A stretch of DNA of 64,000 bases from Tilletiaria anomala UBC 951. Its lineage: Eukaryota; Basidiomycota; Exobasidiomycetes; Georgefischeriales; Tilletiariaceae. Made by a program: the position numbers and the translations under genes. The stretch covers positions 53,192 through 117,191 of the forward strand of contig NW_013546969.1 of assembly GCF_000711695.1 (NCBI RefSeq), in the 5' to 3' direction. The notes beneath the pieces are model-generated. The model did no database searches. It had not been told where the DNA came from and saw nothing but the letters and a program-made list of their open reading frames with translations. Positions within the stretch are counted from its first letter, which is position 1. Every line of letters begins with the position of its first letter. Positions 33,069 through 45,648 of this stretch are shown piece by piece.

Positions 33069-34052
33069 TTAGACAAATTTCCAATCTACCGTGAAGCTGT
33101 TCATCACCTGTTCTTCGGGGTTGGCCAGCTTGTTGAACAGTCCAGGTGAAAGGTCGACTGAGTAGGGACCGCTGCAACCAGGGCACGTGTCTTCGATCGT
33201 AGCTTGGACCGTCTTTCCGTTGTGCATCAACTCGATTTTGCGACCGCAAAGCGGGTTGTTGTTCGGGTTGGCAGACCACTTGGCTGTCATCATGCCCGCA
33301 TTCAGCGCGAGGATGTTGTCATCGTCGCTGTACTGCCCGCCGCAGGAGGTGAGACCGACGGATGGGTTATAGAATGTCGCCTTGCCGCTGTACGAACTAC
33401 CGCCGGCGCTTCCACTGCCGCTGCTGATATGTGAAGAACTAGGCGACTGGGGCTGCTTGATGTTGGTCTTTGGCTGGGGGGAAGGCGTGCTAGTGGGGGC
33501 AGCAGCACGGCTGGTCGTGCTCGAGCTTCCATCCTCGCTGCCAACCGTGTTGTCGCTCCCGCTGCTTTGGTCCTCGTTGCTGCTGGAAACACTGACGCTG
33601 CTGGCAACACTGCCGCTGTTGGCAACACTGCCGCTGTTGGCAACACTGCCGCTGTTGGCAACACTGCCGCTGTTAGTGCTGCCAACCTGCGGCATGCCAC
33701 CATGAGCTGCGGCGAATTGGTCAAACGTGGGCGGTGTCTGACCTTGCTTTTGCGCCTCGAGGACGGCCTGCTGCCACTCGGAGTTCATCTCGTGGAACTT
33801 GTCGTTCCAGGCATTGAGCGCAGCCTGCTGCGCGAGCTGGTCCTGCGTCGCTCGGCTGACGAGGGAGACGTGGGGGATGCGGTGCATGCGCCGGCCCTGG
33901 TGGTGCGACATGGCGCGTGCGTGCGCGTGTGCGGCGCCCACAAAGGAGCCTGGCCATGCGGCCAGGCCACCTTCAGCTGCCACTGGGGCCGCGTTGAAGC
34001 TGAGATGAAGCAGCGCTGCTGCCAGGAAAAAGGGTTTGAAGATTGCGAGCAT
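33069..34052 (-). CDS. secreted expansin-like/DPBB-domain protein
   Basis: Single-exon frame of 327 residues. An N-terminal signal peptide is clear (AIFKPFFLAAALLHLSF, cleavage after about AAPVAA). A His/Arg-rich stretch, a Gln-rich helix and a long Ser-rich linker with four SGSVAN repeats follow. The C-terminal about 100 residues are a double-psi beta-barrel of the RlpA/expansin/loosenin type: GKATFYNP, SCGGQY, ILALNAGMM, NPLCGRKI, TCPGC and the catalytic-type Asp in YSVDLSPGLF. Cysteines fit two disulphides. No cellulose-binding domain is attached. Such proteins loosen cell-wall polysaccharides non-hydrolytically or bind chitin/peptidoglycan-like polymers; the target here is unknown. The Ser-rich linker should be O-glycosylated. 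Confidence 0.85.
   Translation of the reverse strand: MLAIFKPFFLAAALLHLSFNAAPVAAEGGLAAWPGSFVGAAHAHARAMSHHQGRRMHRIPHVSLVSRATQDQLAQQAALNAWNDKFHEMNSEWQQAVLEAQKQGQTPPTFDQFAAAHGGMPQVGSTNSGSVANSGSVANSGSVANSGSVASSVSVSSSNEDQSSGSDNTVGSEDGSSSTTSRAAAPTSTPSPQPKTNIKQPQSPSSSHISSGSGSAGGSSYSGKATFYNPSVGLTSCGGQYSDDDNILALNAGMMTAKWSANPNNNPLCGRKIELMHNGKTVQATIEDTCPGCSGPYSVDLSPGLFNKLANPEEQVMNSFTVDWKFV
33598..33678. repeat. 18-bp minisatellite in expansin-like gene
   Basis: Four nearly perfect tandem copies of an 18-bp unit (plus strand TTGGCAACACTGCCGCTG). On the minus strand each unit encodes the hexapeptide SGSVAN in the Ser-rich linker. A degenerate fifth unit flanks it. This is a typical length-variable coding minisatellite. 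Confidence 0.85.
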
Positions 34053-34751
34053 GGTGGGCAGTGGTCGGATGAAACAAATTGGGGCAGAGAGGAAAGTAGA
34101 GCTGTGTTCGAGCAGGATCTGTTGCGGAGAGGCGAAGCGGGGAGTTCGGAGCAGGCTGTGTGCGCGCTGCGCAAGGATAGGAAGGGTTCTGGTGTGCCAA
34201 CAGAGAGATCCTGTCTCGTAGCGAATGTCGAATAGGTTCCCGGGAGCGGAGGAGGTTGTGGTGATGAGTGAGGTGCCAATGGAGAGGAAGCAAGGAAGAG
34301 GGATATAAAATCAATCATCTCCAGCATCAGCAAATATTTCCTCCTTGTTTGGCTGTCTCAGCGGTGGTGCATGCGGAGTTGGAAAGTGCAGGCATGAGAG
34401 CAGTGTCAAGCAGTAAAGTGGCTGACTCTGTATCAGGTCCCACGATGCCAAGCGTCCATCGTAATTCGTGCACCCTAGAGACCATAACCCGTGAGCCTTC
34501 CATCCTAATTGTAATATCATCACCGCAACGGTAGCCTCGTTGATTCCTGGCGACGGGAATCGTATCAGAAGAGGATCCTCCGAGTCGAGAAAGGGAGACA
34601 AGATCATGGCTGTAGGTGGCGCGCGCCCAATTGGGTGAAATTCATTGATCGATCTGCACACACCAGGCATCGAGCCGAGTTGACTCCTCCCTCACACGAT
34701 CCCTCCTGTCACGGATCTGCCTTGCAGTCAGCACTCGACAAGGGCAAGGGA
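34053..34751. promoter_or_regulatory. divergent promoter region expansin-like / elongin C
   Basis: About 700 bp between divergent start codons. A GATATAAAATC sequence near 34301 is on the plus strand. In-frame codons run upstream of the elongin C ATG from 34635, but no conserved residues precede MASDAS. Confidence 0.4.
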
Positions 34752-35485
34752 ATGGCCTCAGACGCAAGTGACAAACCCTTGGACACGAGCGGGAATCCAG
34801 AATGGGTCACGTTGGAGAGCAGCGTGCGTAACGAGCGGTTCGCACCTTGTGTGCCACAGTCAGCAGTCCACGTGGTAAGGTCCCTTACGGTAGAACTGAC
34901 GCTCAGCATCTTCCTCAAATCTGTCAAATCGCATAAATGCCCTCGTTTCACATCATGTCGTGCAGGATGGTTACCAATTCATTGTCGACTACAATTGCGT
35001 AACCCGCATCGGTTCTACGATCCCCAATATGCTCGACATGAGCAGCGGGTTTGCGGAAGCGCAGGCGGGCAAAGCCAAGTTCCTCGATGTCAGGTGAGCA
35101 GCGAGAACAGCAGGACCGCAAAGCTACGTTCAGAAGGTCCGAGTCCGCATTCGACCGCGAATGCGGAAACGCTGGTACGCAAGGAACATTAGGAATGCAT
35201 GCTGACGGCAACTTTGTGACGACAGGGGTGTGATTCTTGAAAAGGTGATCGAATACCTATGCTGGAACATGCAGAACTCGAATCTCGGCGAGAATGAACG
35301 AATGTCTGACTTTGAGCGGCGGATCCCACCTGAGATGGTGTTAGAACTGTGAGTGAATCCATCACAACCGCATGGCATTCGTTAGGTGGTGGCTTTGCAG
35401 GCGTGGCGACGAAAAAAGACGATGACTTTTCCCATTTCTTTTCCATCTAAACAGGTTCATGGGCGCCGACTTCTTTGAAGTGTGA
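34752..35485 (+). CDS. ELC1: elongin C
   Basis: Four exons, 34752-34823, 34966-35093, 35226-35348 and 35455-35485, give 117 residues, the usual size (about 100-112). Elongin C is a SKP1/BTB-fold adaptor that links substrate receptors to Cullin-type ubiquitin ligases and binds Elongin A. Visible conservation runs the whole length: EWVTLESSDGYQFIV, TRIGSTIPNMLDMSSGFAE, KAKFLDVRGVILEKVIEYL, IPPEMVLELFMGADFFEV. The last exon is only 31 nt and encodes the conserved C-terminal helix. All intron phases are consistent and introns are longer than elsewhere in the window (106-142 bp). I am confident in this assignment because the C-terminal LELFM.A.F is diagnostic. Confidence 0.93.
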
Positions 35486-35959
35486 TCGATTTGGGCCAAA
35501 ACATTGTAGCATACAGTCAAGTTTCCTTCCAGGTCGAAAGCCAATGACGACAATGTGTGGACAGTCTCGCGATGCCAAAAACGAGCGCGCGAGGCATCAT
35601 GGCGCTCGGCTGATATGTGCGCAGCGCATTGCTCGAATTGGGATGGACCCGCCCATGGAGTTAAAACACGAATCCGCACGCATGGAGCAACCAAGTGCGA
35701 TCCCTGGAACGTCCTCGATGTGTTCTTTCTGCTTGGTGTACGCAGTGTGCTGGTAGCTGTATGGTAGCGACTTAGTGTGCAGCACCGGGCGGAACACGGA
35801 ATCTCGCTTTTGAATGCCTTTCGTCTTGGGCCATTCTGTTCGTTCCTTCGCTTCGTGATTCTTCGAGACCTTTCGTGCATGTATGCTCCGATCAACGAAC
35901 ACTGTTGAGCTCTCAACATCGGGACTGTCCAGAGCAGCAGAACTCCTCCTTCCAGTGTC
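35486..35959. promoter_or_regulatory. intergenic, elongin C to uL6m
   Basis: About 470 bp between tandem plus-strand genes. It should hold the elongin C 3' UTR and the uL6m promoter. Nothing specific was recognised. Confidence 0.4.
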
Positions 35960-36897
35960 ATGGCATCTCCAGTCGCATCGACCAGTACGGGGCGAGGGTT
36001 GTGGAGCGCCGCCCTGTCTACCCCAGCGCAGCTGCGCACTCCCCGGGCCCTTTTCGCCCCTGCAGCCGCGCAAGTTCGGCACTCGCACGTCGGGTCAGCA
36101 CCCCTTTACGTACCCCCAGGCACCTCTCTCACAATCCTCCCCACACCGCCACGCCCGAATCCAACCAGGCCAGTCCCTGATGCTCTCAAGAAGGCGCAGA
36201 CGATCGTTGTCGAGGGCCCGCTGGGCAAGTGCATCGTCCCGTTGCACGAGTGCGTCCGTCTGCGCTGGGAGTCAGGCGCGCAAGAGCAGACCAAAGGAAA
36301 AGGAAAAGCAGCTTCTGCCGCTCAGACAGAGCAACCTTCTGCTGCCAGTCCAGTGAAGAGTGGAAAGGAGAACGCGAGCGGCGAACCGCAGAAGCTCACC
36401 GTCTCGGTGCTCGATCCTCAGCAAAAAACACAGCGTTCCAAATGGGGCCTGACACGCGCTCTACTCAACAATGCGCTTGAAGGTGTACAGGAAGGACATT
36501 CACTCATTCTGCGCTTCGTCGGTGTTGGATATAGAGGCGCGGTAGAGGACGAGCCTTTCGCTGCAGAGGTCGATCTGGGGGATGGCAACATGGGCAAACC
36601 GAAGAGACTCAACCTGAGGCTCGGCTACTCGCATCCTGTCGTCATCCCCATCCCACAAGGCATCACCGCCACCATGCCGCAGCCGACTCGCATCGTGCTC
36701 AAGGGGACAGACAAGGAGAAGATCGGCTTGTTTGCAAGTCAAATCCGCGCATGGAGAAAACCAGAGCCGTACAAGGTGTGTCTGCCAGGAGATCGCCCGA
36801 CTCATCACCTTGCTCACACCCTTCCTTCTCTTGATAGGGCAAAGGCATTTTTGTTGGCGAGGAGACCATCAAGCTTCGCACAGCGAAGAAGAAGTAA
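35960..36897 (+). CDS. MRPL6: mitochondrial ribosomal protein uL6 (MRPL6)
   Basis: Exons 35960-36775 and 36838-36897 give 291 residues. The first about 45 residues are Ser/Ala/Arg-rich with few acids, a mitochondrial presequence. The L6 fold follows: LTILPTPP, VVEGPLGKCIVPLHE, then after a Lys/Gln/Ser-rich insert [82 protein letters not shown]. The final exon encodes GKGIFVGEETIKLRTAKKK, the conserved L6 tail, and the stop is TAA. Longer than bacterial L6 (about 177) because of the presequence and the insert. Converges with the SET-domain gene with a gap of 122 bp. Confidence 0.92.
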
Positions 36898-37019
36898 AGA
36901 GTTTGAGCTGTATTCGCCATGCATGGCAGTCATGCATTCCACAGATCGCACCTTCTACCATTCGTGCGTCTCGTTTCAAGTGCTGCCGAATGCTGCATGC
37001 AGAATTGTGTATTCTACTG

Positions 37020-39139
37020 TCACCAGGGCGGTCCCTCCTTTCGGAGATTATCCCCGCTACATCGCGCCACGACTTCACGCAGCATCTGAAGCTCTTCTTG
37101 CGCCAAAGCCCTGATCGAACCAATGGACGCTGAGATGGCTCCCTGCTGGTGTCCCTCTGCCTCCATTTCATCGGCAGCCAAGATGCATCGCTGCAGATCC
37201 ACTTGCGCTTCAGCAGCCAGCTGGCCCAGCAACGTAGCTGCGCGCAGCTCTAGGGAACCAGTCAAATGTGGCAGGAGACCCACTACGACCTTCTTCCATC
37301 TCGCGATGTCCTGTACAAGCGATGTTGCTTGCGGTAATGCAGTGGATCGAGCTTCATTTGGAAAGTTCGCGTCATAGACTGCTAGCAGCCGCAGAGCCGT
37401 CACCGTCCGCCATGATGGATGTGCCGGCTCGGACTCCGCGCGCTGGATCGTCCACGACCTGCAGTGTGCAAGGACCATGGGCGCGTCAGTCTTGGCGTGC
37501 CTCTCCGAGCGTTTCAATTGGTAGGAAGGGAGAGATCAGCATCTCACCCCCAATACCCTGCCTCTTCCAGCAGCGCGTGAACTTCTGAAGGTGTCCTCAG
37601 TTGCTCTATGTGTCGCTTGATCTGCGCATCTAACACAACGTCTGTGAATGGGTTATCGCCCGTCTTTCCAGCTGAGTCCAAAAGCACGAAGCCGTATTCG
37701 GACAGAAGCGTCTGCGACAAACAAATTGTGATTTCAGCAACCGGCCGGGTGTTTGGATTTAACCGTTTGATTCTTCAGAGCAATCCTCACAGCATTTCCG
37801 TGCGCTCCATATGTGATGAACACTTCATCGCCTGAACAAAGACCGTGCCAGCGTTCCTGTTCGTACCCGACTTCTGGTGCTCCACCCTGGACCTTGCGCG
37901 CCACTGAGCGCTCTGGAGCGTGCATTTCGAGTCCATTTTTCAGAGTCCATTTTACCTTGAACTCTCGCGTGGGGTCTGTTGTATGGTTTGCCATGTCTAG
38001 CATCGCTGATTGAGAGATGTGCGGGTCATTGTTGATATGCGGCTGTCAGTACGAGATTACAGAAGGAGGAGCCATCTACTGTACTTACGTGCTAGAGTGA
38101 AGTTATCTGCATGTGGCTCGAGTCCAAGCGGTAGGAACACGCACCGGCTGCGTCCGCAATACACGGTGAACATCCAGTTACCGTTCACGAGAACATCTGT
38201 AGGCTTGTCGGATTTTCACTCACGAATTTACACACAGCCATCCCCATAAAAAATCCTCTTCAGTCCAATCGTGCAGACTTGATTGCATGGATTCGCTGAG
38301 TTCTGACCGGTATCGCTTGAATGCAGTTCGAGCTTGCTCATAGTCGCCCATGTATTTCTCATGCACCTCTTCAAGCTGCACAGCGTTGCGTTGAGGCAGG
38401 ATTTGACAGAGTCGGCGGTGTATGTCACTATACTGCTCTCTCAAGTGGACACGGCGGCGCCAAGCCAGAGGCACCGTGCCAAACTCTTCCGGCATCGTGT
38501 CCAGGAACGGTGAAAGTTGGTTCAGAGCCGTAGGCATTGCGTGTGGCATTAATCTCCGAGTAGATCGAAATATGGCGAGTAGCATGGGAATTAAGGAAGT
38601 GTTGCGCATGGCGCTTGTTGAACCATTGTTGAGGCTCCGAAATGAACTATGCTTTGGTAGCAGCCGGGTTGGAAGAATGTGCTTAATGGTCCCAGAATGA
38701 AGCAAGCTCGACGGTGAAAGGTACATCACTCGTTGACCTGGCACTACGTTCTCACTGAGCACCAAGCCTCTACCAGCTAGGCGCAGGAATGCGGTTCGCG
38801 GTGTAAGGCCTGCTCTGATTTAGTGTGTAGACGGCGAGACTCACACCCAGTTATGTTTTGCACTCGCACCTTGGAAACCAACTGATATTCGGCCGAATTT
38901 TTCGACCCATCTTTCTCCCAGCATGATGATAAGTACGCATACAGCTTCTCTTGAAGGCTTTGAGCACCGGCGTCTGGTCTCGGTTCGGTATCGTGCCCAC
39001 CTTCGGAACTTCCAGGCTCAATGCGGCGTTTCTTCGTCGGGTGAGCGCCGTCCCTCGAGGCGCTCATCCTGCTTCTGTTTGCAAGTATTCTGACGAAGGT
39101 CCTTATGTGCCGATAGTATGGCGAAGGGGACACAGACAT
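37020..39139 (-). CDS. SET-domain protein-lysine methyltransferase
   Basis: Six exons, 39139-38845, 38776-38224, 38147-38089, 38005-37791, 37711-37548 and 37458-37020, give 574 residues. The layout is a split SET domain as in SETD6/RKM4/Rubisco-LSMT proteins, which methylate non-histone lysines with S-adenosylmethionine. Visible elements: GSGRGLVLSENVVPGQ (N-SET), a long helical I-SET with WTEEDFLWGWLCVNSR, CVFLPLGLEPHADNFTLAPMLDMANH (the NH motif region), GDEVFITYGAHGNATLLSEYGF (the catalytic Tyr), then NPF. A C-terminal helical substrate-binding domain follows. Exons 3 (59 nt) and 5 (164 nt) are short but required for the SET core. The target lysine cannot be predicted. The first ATG at 39139 is followed by two other in-frame ATGs that could be used. 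Confidence 0.85.
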
Positions 39140-39640
39140 TCAAGTTAGGCGCACATGACACGCCCTCTTTGGCAACTGCCGCCTTCGCACCAGCAAGTGC
39201 GAAGCATGTATCTTCATTTCGCCACTTTAGTTGATGAACGAGTCAAAGGTGAGAGCTCGGCGTCTTGCCTCGAAAAAGTGGCCGACAGCCAACGAAAGGC
39301 TCTCGCTCCGTCACACTGCTCATGATCATGGTCAGCAGGCAACGCGTTTTGACCCATAGAATAGTATATAGCCTTACTCCGCATACTCGTAGTGCTCGAG
39401 CTGGACAGCGTAGGCGGATCAATCCGCAAGAAAACCGGCTCTTTCCTGATCATTGAGCGGTTCAAGGTTGCCTGGGAGCCTGTGTGCATGAGCTTCTCCT
39501 TGAGGGACAAGGCAAAGCGCGGTTGGCTTGGTCAACGCGTGACCACGTCCATTCAAGTGTCCCATGTCCCAAACATCGGCGCGTTGAGCGTTGGCCATAC
39601 GGGTTGAGGCTGTCGAGCGGACGTGCAACAATCTTTGACC
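39140..39640. promoter_or_regulatory. divergent promoter region SET gene / DOP1
   Basis: Five hundred bp between divergent start codons. The frames found here overlap one another on both strands and none resembles a known family. No specific motif is claimed. Confidence 0.4.
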
Positions 39641-42600
39641 ATGAGTGCACCGAAGTCACAAACCAAGTCGTCTGCTTCGAGCGGTCCAGCAGCAGAAGAG
39701 CCATCGGCAGCAGCGAACCGCTTGTCAACCTTGATGGCAAAGGCCTCCAAGGCAACCGGGAGTGATACTCACGTTGCAGTCGTATCTGCAGGGACTGGCA
39801 GTGGTGCACGGCCGCATACTGGAAGTCTCGTGGTGGCGGCTCCAACAGCCGCAGCGCTGTCGCTCGCGCCGCCGCAAACGAGCGATGCCAAGGCGACTCT
39901 GATGGCTGGCAATGATGCGGTTTGGCGCAGTTCGGCTGCAAAGCGCGCGGAGAGGGCTTGGGCGGTGCAGAGTGAAAGATGTGAGTTTTCCTGGTATAAA
40001 ACAAGATGGAATGAGCAATACAAATGACTGACTTTGTCATTTTCAGCTCTCGCAAACGATCCCAAGTTCAAGAAATATCAGAGCACAATCGAACGGACTC
40101 TGGCCACATTCGACAGCGTGAGCGAATGGGCAGACTTTATATCATTTCTTACACGCCTGCAGAAGGTGTGTTTGGTGTGGCACTCAGCCATGCGGACCAC
40201 TGCTCATGCTCTGATCCTTGCAATCCCTCAGGCTCTGCACGCGCAATCCTCATTCAATGTGATTCCTCGGAGGCTCATCGTCGCGAAGCGCCTCTCGCAA
40301 TGCCTCAACCCTGCTCTCCCTTCTGGGGTACATCAAAAGGCCTTGGAAGTCTACGAGCAGATTCTGACATCGATTGGCCGAGATGGCCTGCGCCGTGATC
40401 TTCACATCTGGTCGCCAGGAATATTTCCTTTTTTCCAATTTGCGTCCACCAGCGTGCGTCCGAACCTGCTCAGCATCTTTGATCGCTTCTACCTACCGCT
40501 AGGTGAAGACTTGCGACCTGTCGCCAAAGCAATGCTGTTAGCTCTCCTTCCCGGGCTCGAGGAGGAGTCCGGTGAATTCTTTGATCGCGTCCTGCGCTTG
40601 CTCGACCATGTCTCAACCTCCATCACGGAGAGCTTCTTCCTGCAGAATATCTGGCTCATCATCATCACTGCACTCCCGGTTCGACTGGCGGCTCTCAACT
40701 ACCTCCTCAGGCGTCTGCCCAAGCTTGACAAGCTGACGGGAGCAGATGCAACTAAGGTCGTCGGACAGGATCTTGGCTTGATGGTTCGCGCTTTCACTGC
40801 TGCGCTCAGAGACGATGCGCTGCTTGTGCGGCGCCTAACACTCGACTTGCTTGTGACACACTTGCCCGTCAGGTGCCACACTTTCTCGCACGTCATCAAG
40901 CCGGATGATGCGATAATGCTGATTGGCGCCGCAACCGCTGTCGTCTTGCGAAGAGACCTCAGTCTCAATCGACGCCTCTATAGCTGGCTGCTTGGGCCTG
41001 AGGACGAGGACCAAAACAAGTACCTCATGAAGTACTCGCTTGACTTTGTCAGACTGTCCTTGATTCAAGGCCTCAACCGCTCTTCGAACATGGACGTAGA
41101 TGCGACCATGGAGGCGCAAGAACCATATCGTGTCTTCATCTCCCTTCTCGACAAATGGGAGATCGGCCAGCCGCTGAGCAACGTGATCATTCTTGATATT
41201 TTCAGCTCCCTTCAAAAGTTAAGAGAAGCAGGTACAACGGCAATGCCAGAGCAAGATGGTATGGGGACGACAGCCAAGATGCTTTTCGAAGTCGTCGATC
41301 CGTTTGCAATGTACAGACAGTTCTACTTTGCACTCAAGCATGAGCTCGATCCGGCCGTCAATGCAACGAATCAGACGACGGCCTCCACTCGCACTGTTGA
41401 AGAAGAGAAGGACTCTGCTGTCAAGCTGCTTGCATTCGTTCTCAAGTCATTTCCAGTGCACGACGACGAGACCCGGCAGATTCATCTGCCTGCTCTTTTT
41501 AGCGGCCTCCTTCACCTTATCCTGCAGCTCTTCCGACGCGAGACGATACCCGCTTCCACCGATGTGGCCGAAGCTCTCTTTCTCGCTCAGCAGATTCTGG
41601 CTCTGATCCCGCCCAAGGTGTTTGTCAGGGTCAGTCAGGAGGCACAGGTGGCAGAAAGCTCCAATCTTGCTGCCGAAGGTGATTTTGGCCAGCAAGTCGA
41701 GTTATTCTATGCGCCGCGTGATCCATTAGCCGGAGAAGCCAAAAGGCTTGTTCTCAGCTTCCAACGCGCTGAAGTCGTACTGGCCCTCCTACAGCTGGCT
41801 GCCAAGCTATCAGATGAGACCATGCTGCAAGACCGGTTGAAGGCACTCCGGCCGCTTGCGATTTCTGTGCTTCGCAATATCCTCCAAGCCGTTCAAGCTA
41901 GCGAAACAGCGCATGTCGCCTTGCCGATGGGAGTGGACGGAATGCAGCCTAGAGTGCAATGGGATGTGGACACGTGGTCGGTCAAAGCACTGCGAGCGCT
42001 GGGCACAGCTACCGAACCGGAGGACATCGACGCACTCGCAAGCTGTCTAATCGCATGCGCGACTTGCGACGCACTACAAAAGCCGCTGTCTCTACACGGG
42101 CGCGCCGCAGTCGAGCTCATCATCGACAAATTGTTCGCGCTCCTCACCCGGGACATGATCTCGCTTCATCAACAAGCCTCCGAGCTCATCACTGCCGTCC
42201 ATGTACTTGCACCAGAGCGTCTCGTTGAGGCTTCTATCTGTCGCCGTCTGTCACAGCCTTCTCTGCAACCGCGTCTTGCGGCTTTCGAGGCGCTGGGCAT
42301 TCTTTGGAAGGTTCTCGATGATCGGGATGAGAGCGCCCAATTTCTTGACTTGCCTCTTCGGCTTGTGCTGGACGGTCTTCGCTCCTCCCACGTAGCCGAA
42401 CGCCAAGCGGCTGAAGCATGGCTCCGCAATTACGTCAAGTCCTTCGCGCGCATTGTGACTCCGTGCCTTCGACAAATGCTCGAGGTGCCGCTTACACTCC
42501 GGCCTTGTTCGCAGCAAATTTCTGGTATCCAGGTCACGGGGTTCGCCTACGAGCAACCCTTCGATTGCAAAATTCTGAGCTACTCGGTCATTTCGCTTTC

Positions 42601-45600
42601 CAGTATCGTCAAGGAGGGAGGACTTGCATGCCTTCGTACGCTGCGTAGCACATTAGTCCGCAGCTGTCGAGACCCAGCTTTGGTCCAGCTCTCAGTACAA
42701 GCTGGCTTTAGCGTGGAGCAAACCTTGCTGGAACTCATTCTTGATCTCGCAGCTCGCTTCCTTCGAACCAGTTGCCCCGAGGCATATCGCGCGTCCATTG
42801 GCCTTGCGGTGACGACACTACAAGCTGAAGCAGCGGACCTGATCCAATTCATCGCTTCTCGTCAGCATCTCGAATCCCCAAAGTCTGAGGAGCTAAAGCA
42901 GGTCGTCATCCAATGTACAGCAAAAGCGATAGCTGATGGCGACTTACTGGGCCAAAACAAGCTTCTTCATGCGCTGCACGCCCTGCTGCACGGCCGAAGC
43001 AATATCGAAGAGAGCGGTGGTGACACAGTGCGAAGTGCTAAAGCAGCGGCGTTGCCTGGAAAAGTAGGGAACGAACTGCTAAAGCTGCTTCGGGCTGGAC
43101 TAGCAGTGCAGTGCAATAGGCCCGCTCTCCACCACTGGGCCGACTTTGCGTTCTCGATTCTGCCTATAGTCCGCCATGAGATTGCAGACTTCTTGGTCCC
43201 ATTAGCGGATTGCGTTTGCCAGCTGCTCCGGGAGGAACTCGCCGAACTTGAGGTTGTCTGCCTCCATGGCACTCGCACAGACATTACGGACGCGGAGCTC
43301 ACTACACTCATTAATCTTGCTGAGCGTATCATCAACCTCTGCATCGAGGAGACCGCCGGCGTGTCCAACAATGGCGATACCACCGAGCCTCTAACACCAA
43401 ATCCTGTGGCTCAAAAGGATGTGTCAGCAGGACTACTGGGCTTTGTCACTGGCTCTCGCACTGTGACTTCCGGTAAAGACGCTGATGAGGGGGCTATTGC
43501 GAGCTTCTCTGCTGATGCTATTTTGCAGCGATTCGTCGGAGACCTTCTGGTGGCTTGGCGTATGTGCTCTCGCAAGTTCCCTGGTGACGCGCGGCGTGAT
43601 CTCGGGGTCATAACAGCCATCTTCATCAAGACCAAAGCCCGATGCCGAAGAGCGCTAGAACGTCTTTACCGCATGCGCTCCGCCGATGTAGTGATGGCAC
43701 TGATCTCAAGCGTGCAAGAGCCTGGCCCAGGAAAACTGCGAGATTTGGACACGCTCTTTGAGGTCCTGGACGCCCTCGTTCCGAGCGAGCAAATTGCTGT
43801 CACCTACATCTGCGACGCGCTCGTGAATCGCCTTGAATCCCCTTCAGACAAAGGAAAGCGAAAGCCGTCGTACCCACACGTGCTAGACGACAGTCTTTTC
43901 GCGCTTCTGGAGGCGTACAACAGCAGACTGGACGGTACAAGAGCAGCCCAAGTCTGGCCAGTCCTGCACGTCATGGCCAAAGATGTGACCGTCCAAAGTT
44001 CTGCTCTGGGAGCAGCGATATACGGCGTGTTGAGGATCTTGGGCGCCGTCGGTGCAAAGCTCAGCGAGGCCAAAGTTTTTGAGGACAAGAGGTTCCGCAA
44101 AGACGTGCAAGACATCTTTTTGAAAGTGCTGGACAGTTCTATCCTGATTGCAGGCCGTGCACCAGAAGCTTCGCTTTTTGGGCGACGTGCTGCTCGAGAC
44201 GCAGACGAGGACGATCAAACTTCCAAGGGTGATGGTGCTGAAGAAGAAAAGATGGCAGCGTCACTTGCAGACTTATCTGAGCACGCGTTGGCAGACCAGA
44301 TGATCATGCAAATGGCGGATCGATCATTTCCCACGCTTCGGCAAATGACTCTGGATGCTGACCGGCTCCAAGCAGTATATACAAATGCGATGTACTACGT
44401 CGTCGGCCCCGCTTTGAAGACAAAGTCGAGGTGAGTTTCTTTCTTCCTTGCAAGACCGAAGAGGCTCGTTGGCTGACCTTTGCACTTCTCAGAAACTTTG
44501 ACGTCGACGTAGCGACATTGGAGCTCTTGCGGCAACTCTGCTCAATGCCGCACAGTGTCAAGACTTGGCGCTCGCAGGTTTACGAGGCCTTCCATGATGC
44601 ACGTTTCTTTAGAGTTTCAAGCGTAGCTGTCGACAGATGGAAGCCAATCATCCTGCATCTTTACACTCTTGACAAAGAGCGCCTTAGCGAGGCAATTTGT
44701 GAGTTTCCTCTTCCCTTGGCAAATCCGAATATCGAATTGACGTGACGGATTTGCGCAGCGCGCATCGGAGCTGCGCAATCTGCGAATATCTTCACCAATA
44801 GAGAGGCCGAGGCTCGTCTCCGAGCTTCAAATATCAGACGGCTTTCTTTCATATTGTTCACCGCCAATGTGGACTTTTGGTTGCCGCACTTTCCAGCGAT
44901 CCAGGAGCGCATTGTGGACATTCTCAAAGCATCCGTGTCCGAGGTTGTAGAGGCAGAGATCTGGCTATGCCTCCGCGTTGTGCTATGTCGATTCTCGCCG
45001 CAGCATCTCAGCTCAATGTGGCCGGTGATAATTTCTGAAATGGTGCGTCGCTTGGAAGCTGCGTTGGTTGCTGATCGTTGACGTCTGGCTGTGTCACAGA
45101 TGGAGGCTTTCGAGGCCCTCATCGATGGCCTTGCGACCCTTGGCTCAGACCGCGTGCGTGTTCTGGGCGAGCTCTCCAAATTTTTGGATCTTCTGCTCAC
45201 AATGCAGACGCCAGACTTCCAAGTGTGAGTTCCAGCCGTTGCGCAATGAAGATGGCACTTAGCTTATACGTGATACATCTGTCACAGTCATCAATGGCTT
45301 TTCGTCCCTGACACGACCGATGTGGTGTACCCACCGGACGATTGGGTTTCAGAAGCATTGGTGGACCGAGTGACGCAAGCGCTTATGGAGCAGCGCCCAG
45401 CAATCAAGTCTAACAAAGTGAAGGACGGTCAAACTACGGCGAGTTCAACTGAGGTGGCGACAGGTACATTGCCGCTTCGTCGCCCGATGCTGCGATCTGG
45501 ACCGATCGAATCGGTGGACGAGCTTGCTACCTTCTTTCGGTATGTCAGCATCAGCGCTTACGAAGCCGTGTATGCCACGCAAGGGATCGATCAACGGTAC

Positions 45601-45648
45601 ATCGAACATTGTCTGCTTGAAGACATGTTCAACGAGCGCGAGACGTGA
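39641..45648 (+). CDS. DOP1: Dopey family protein Dop1
   Basis: Seven exons: 39641-39980, 40047-40165, 40232-44430, 44493-44698, 44759-45042, 45100-45224 and 45288-45648; 1877 residues. Dop1 works with Mon2 and the flippase Neo1 in Golgi-endosome traffic and endoplasmic-reticulum organisation. The Dopey N domain begins after a variable Ser/Ala-rich leader: DPKFKKYQSTIERTL, FNVIPRRLIVAKRLSQCL, NPALPSGVHQKALEVYE, LPVRLAALNYLLRRLPKL. The rest is alpha-solenoid, and the C-terminal exons (VDRWKPIILHLYTLD, WPVIISEM, WLFVPDTTDVVYPP) match the family's conserved end. The second intron (66 bp) is in frame and stop-free, so it reads through if unspliced; family conservation (KALHAQSSFNVIP) supports splicing. 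Confidence 0.9.

Noticed and set aside
33598-33678. CRISPR-like repeat array
   Set aside because: The 18-bp units are directly adjacent without spacers and encode a hexapeptide repeat, in a eukaryotic genome.
37548-37711. Possible frameshift in exon 5 of the SET-domain gene
   Set aside because: Recounting the A-run shows no extra base; the exon is 164 nt and phases agree with neighbours, total 1725 nt.
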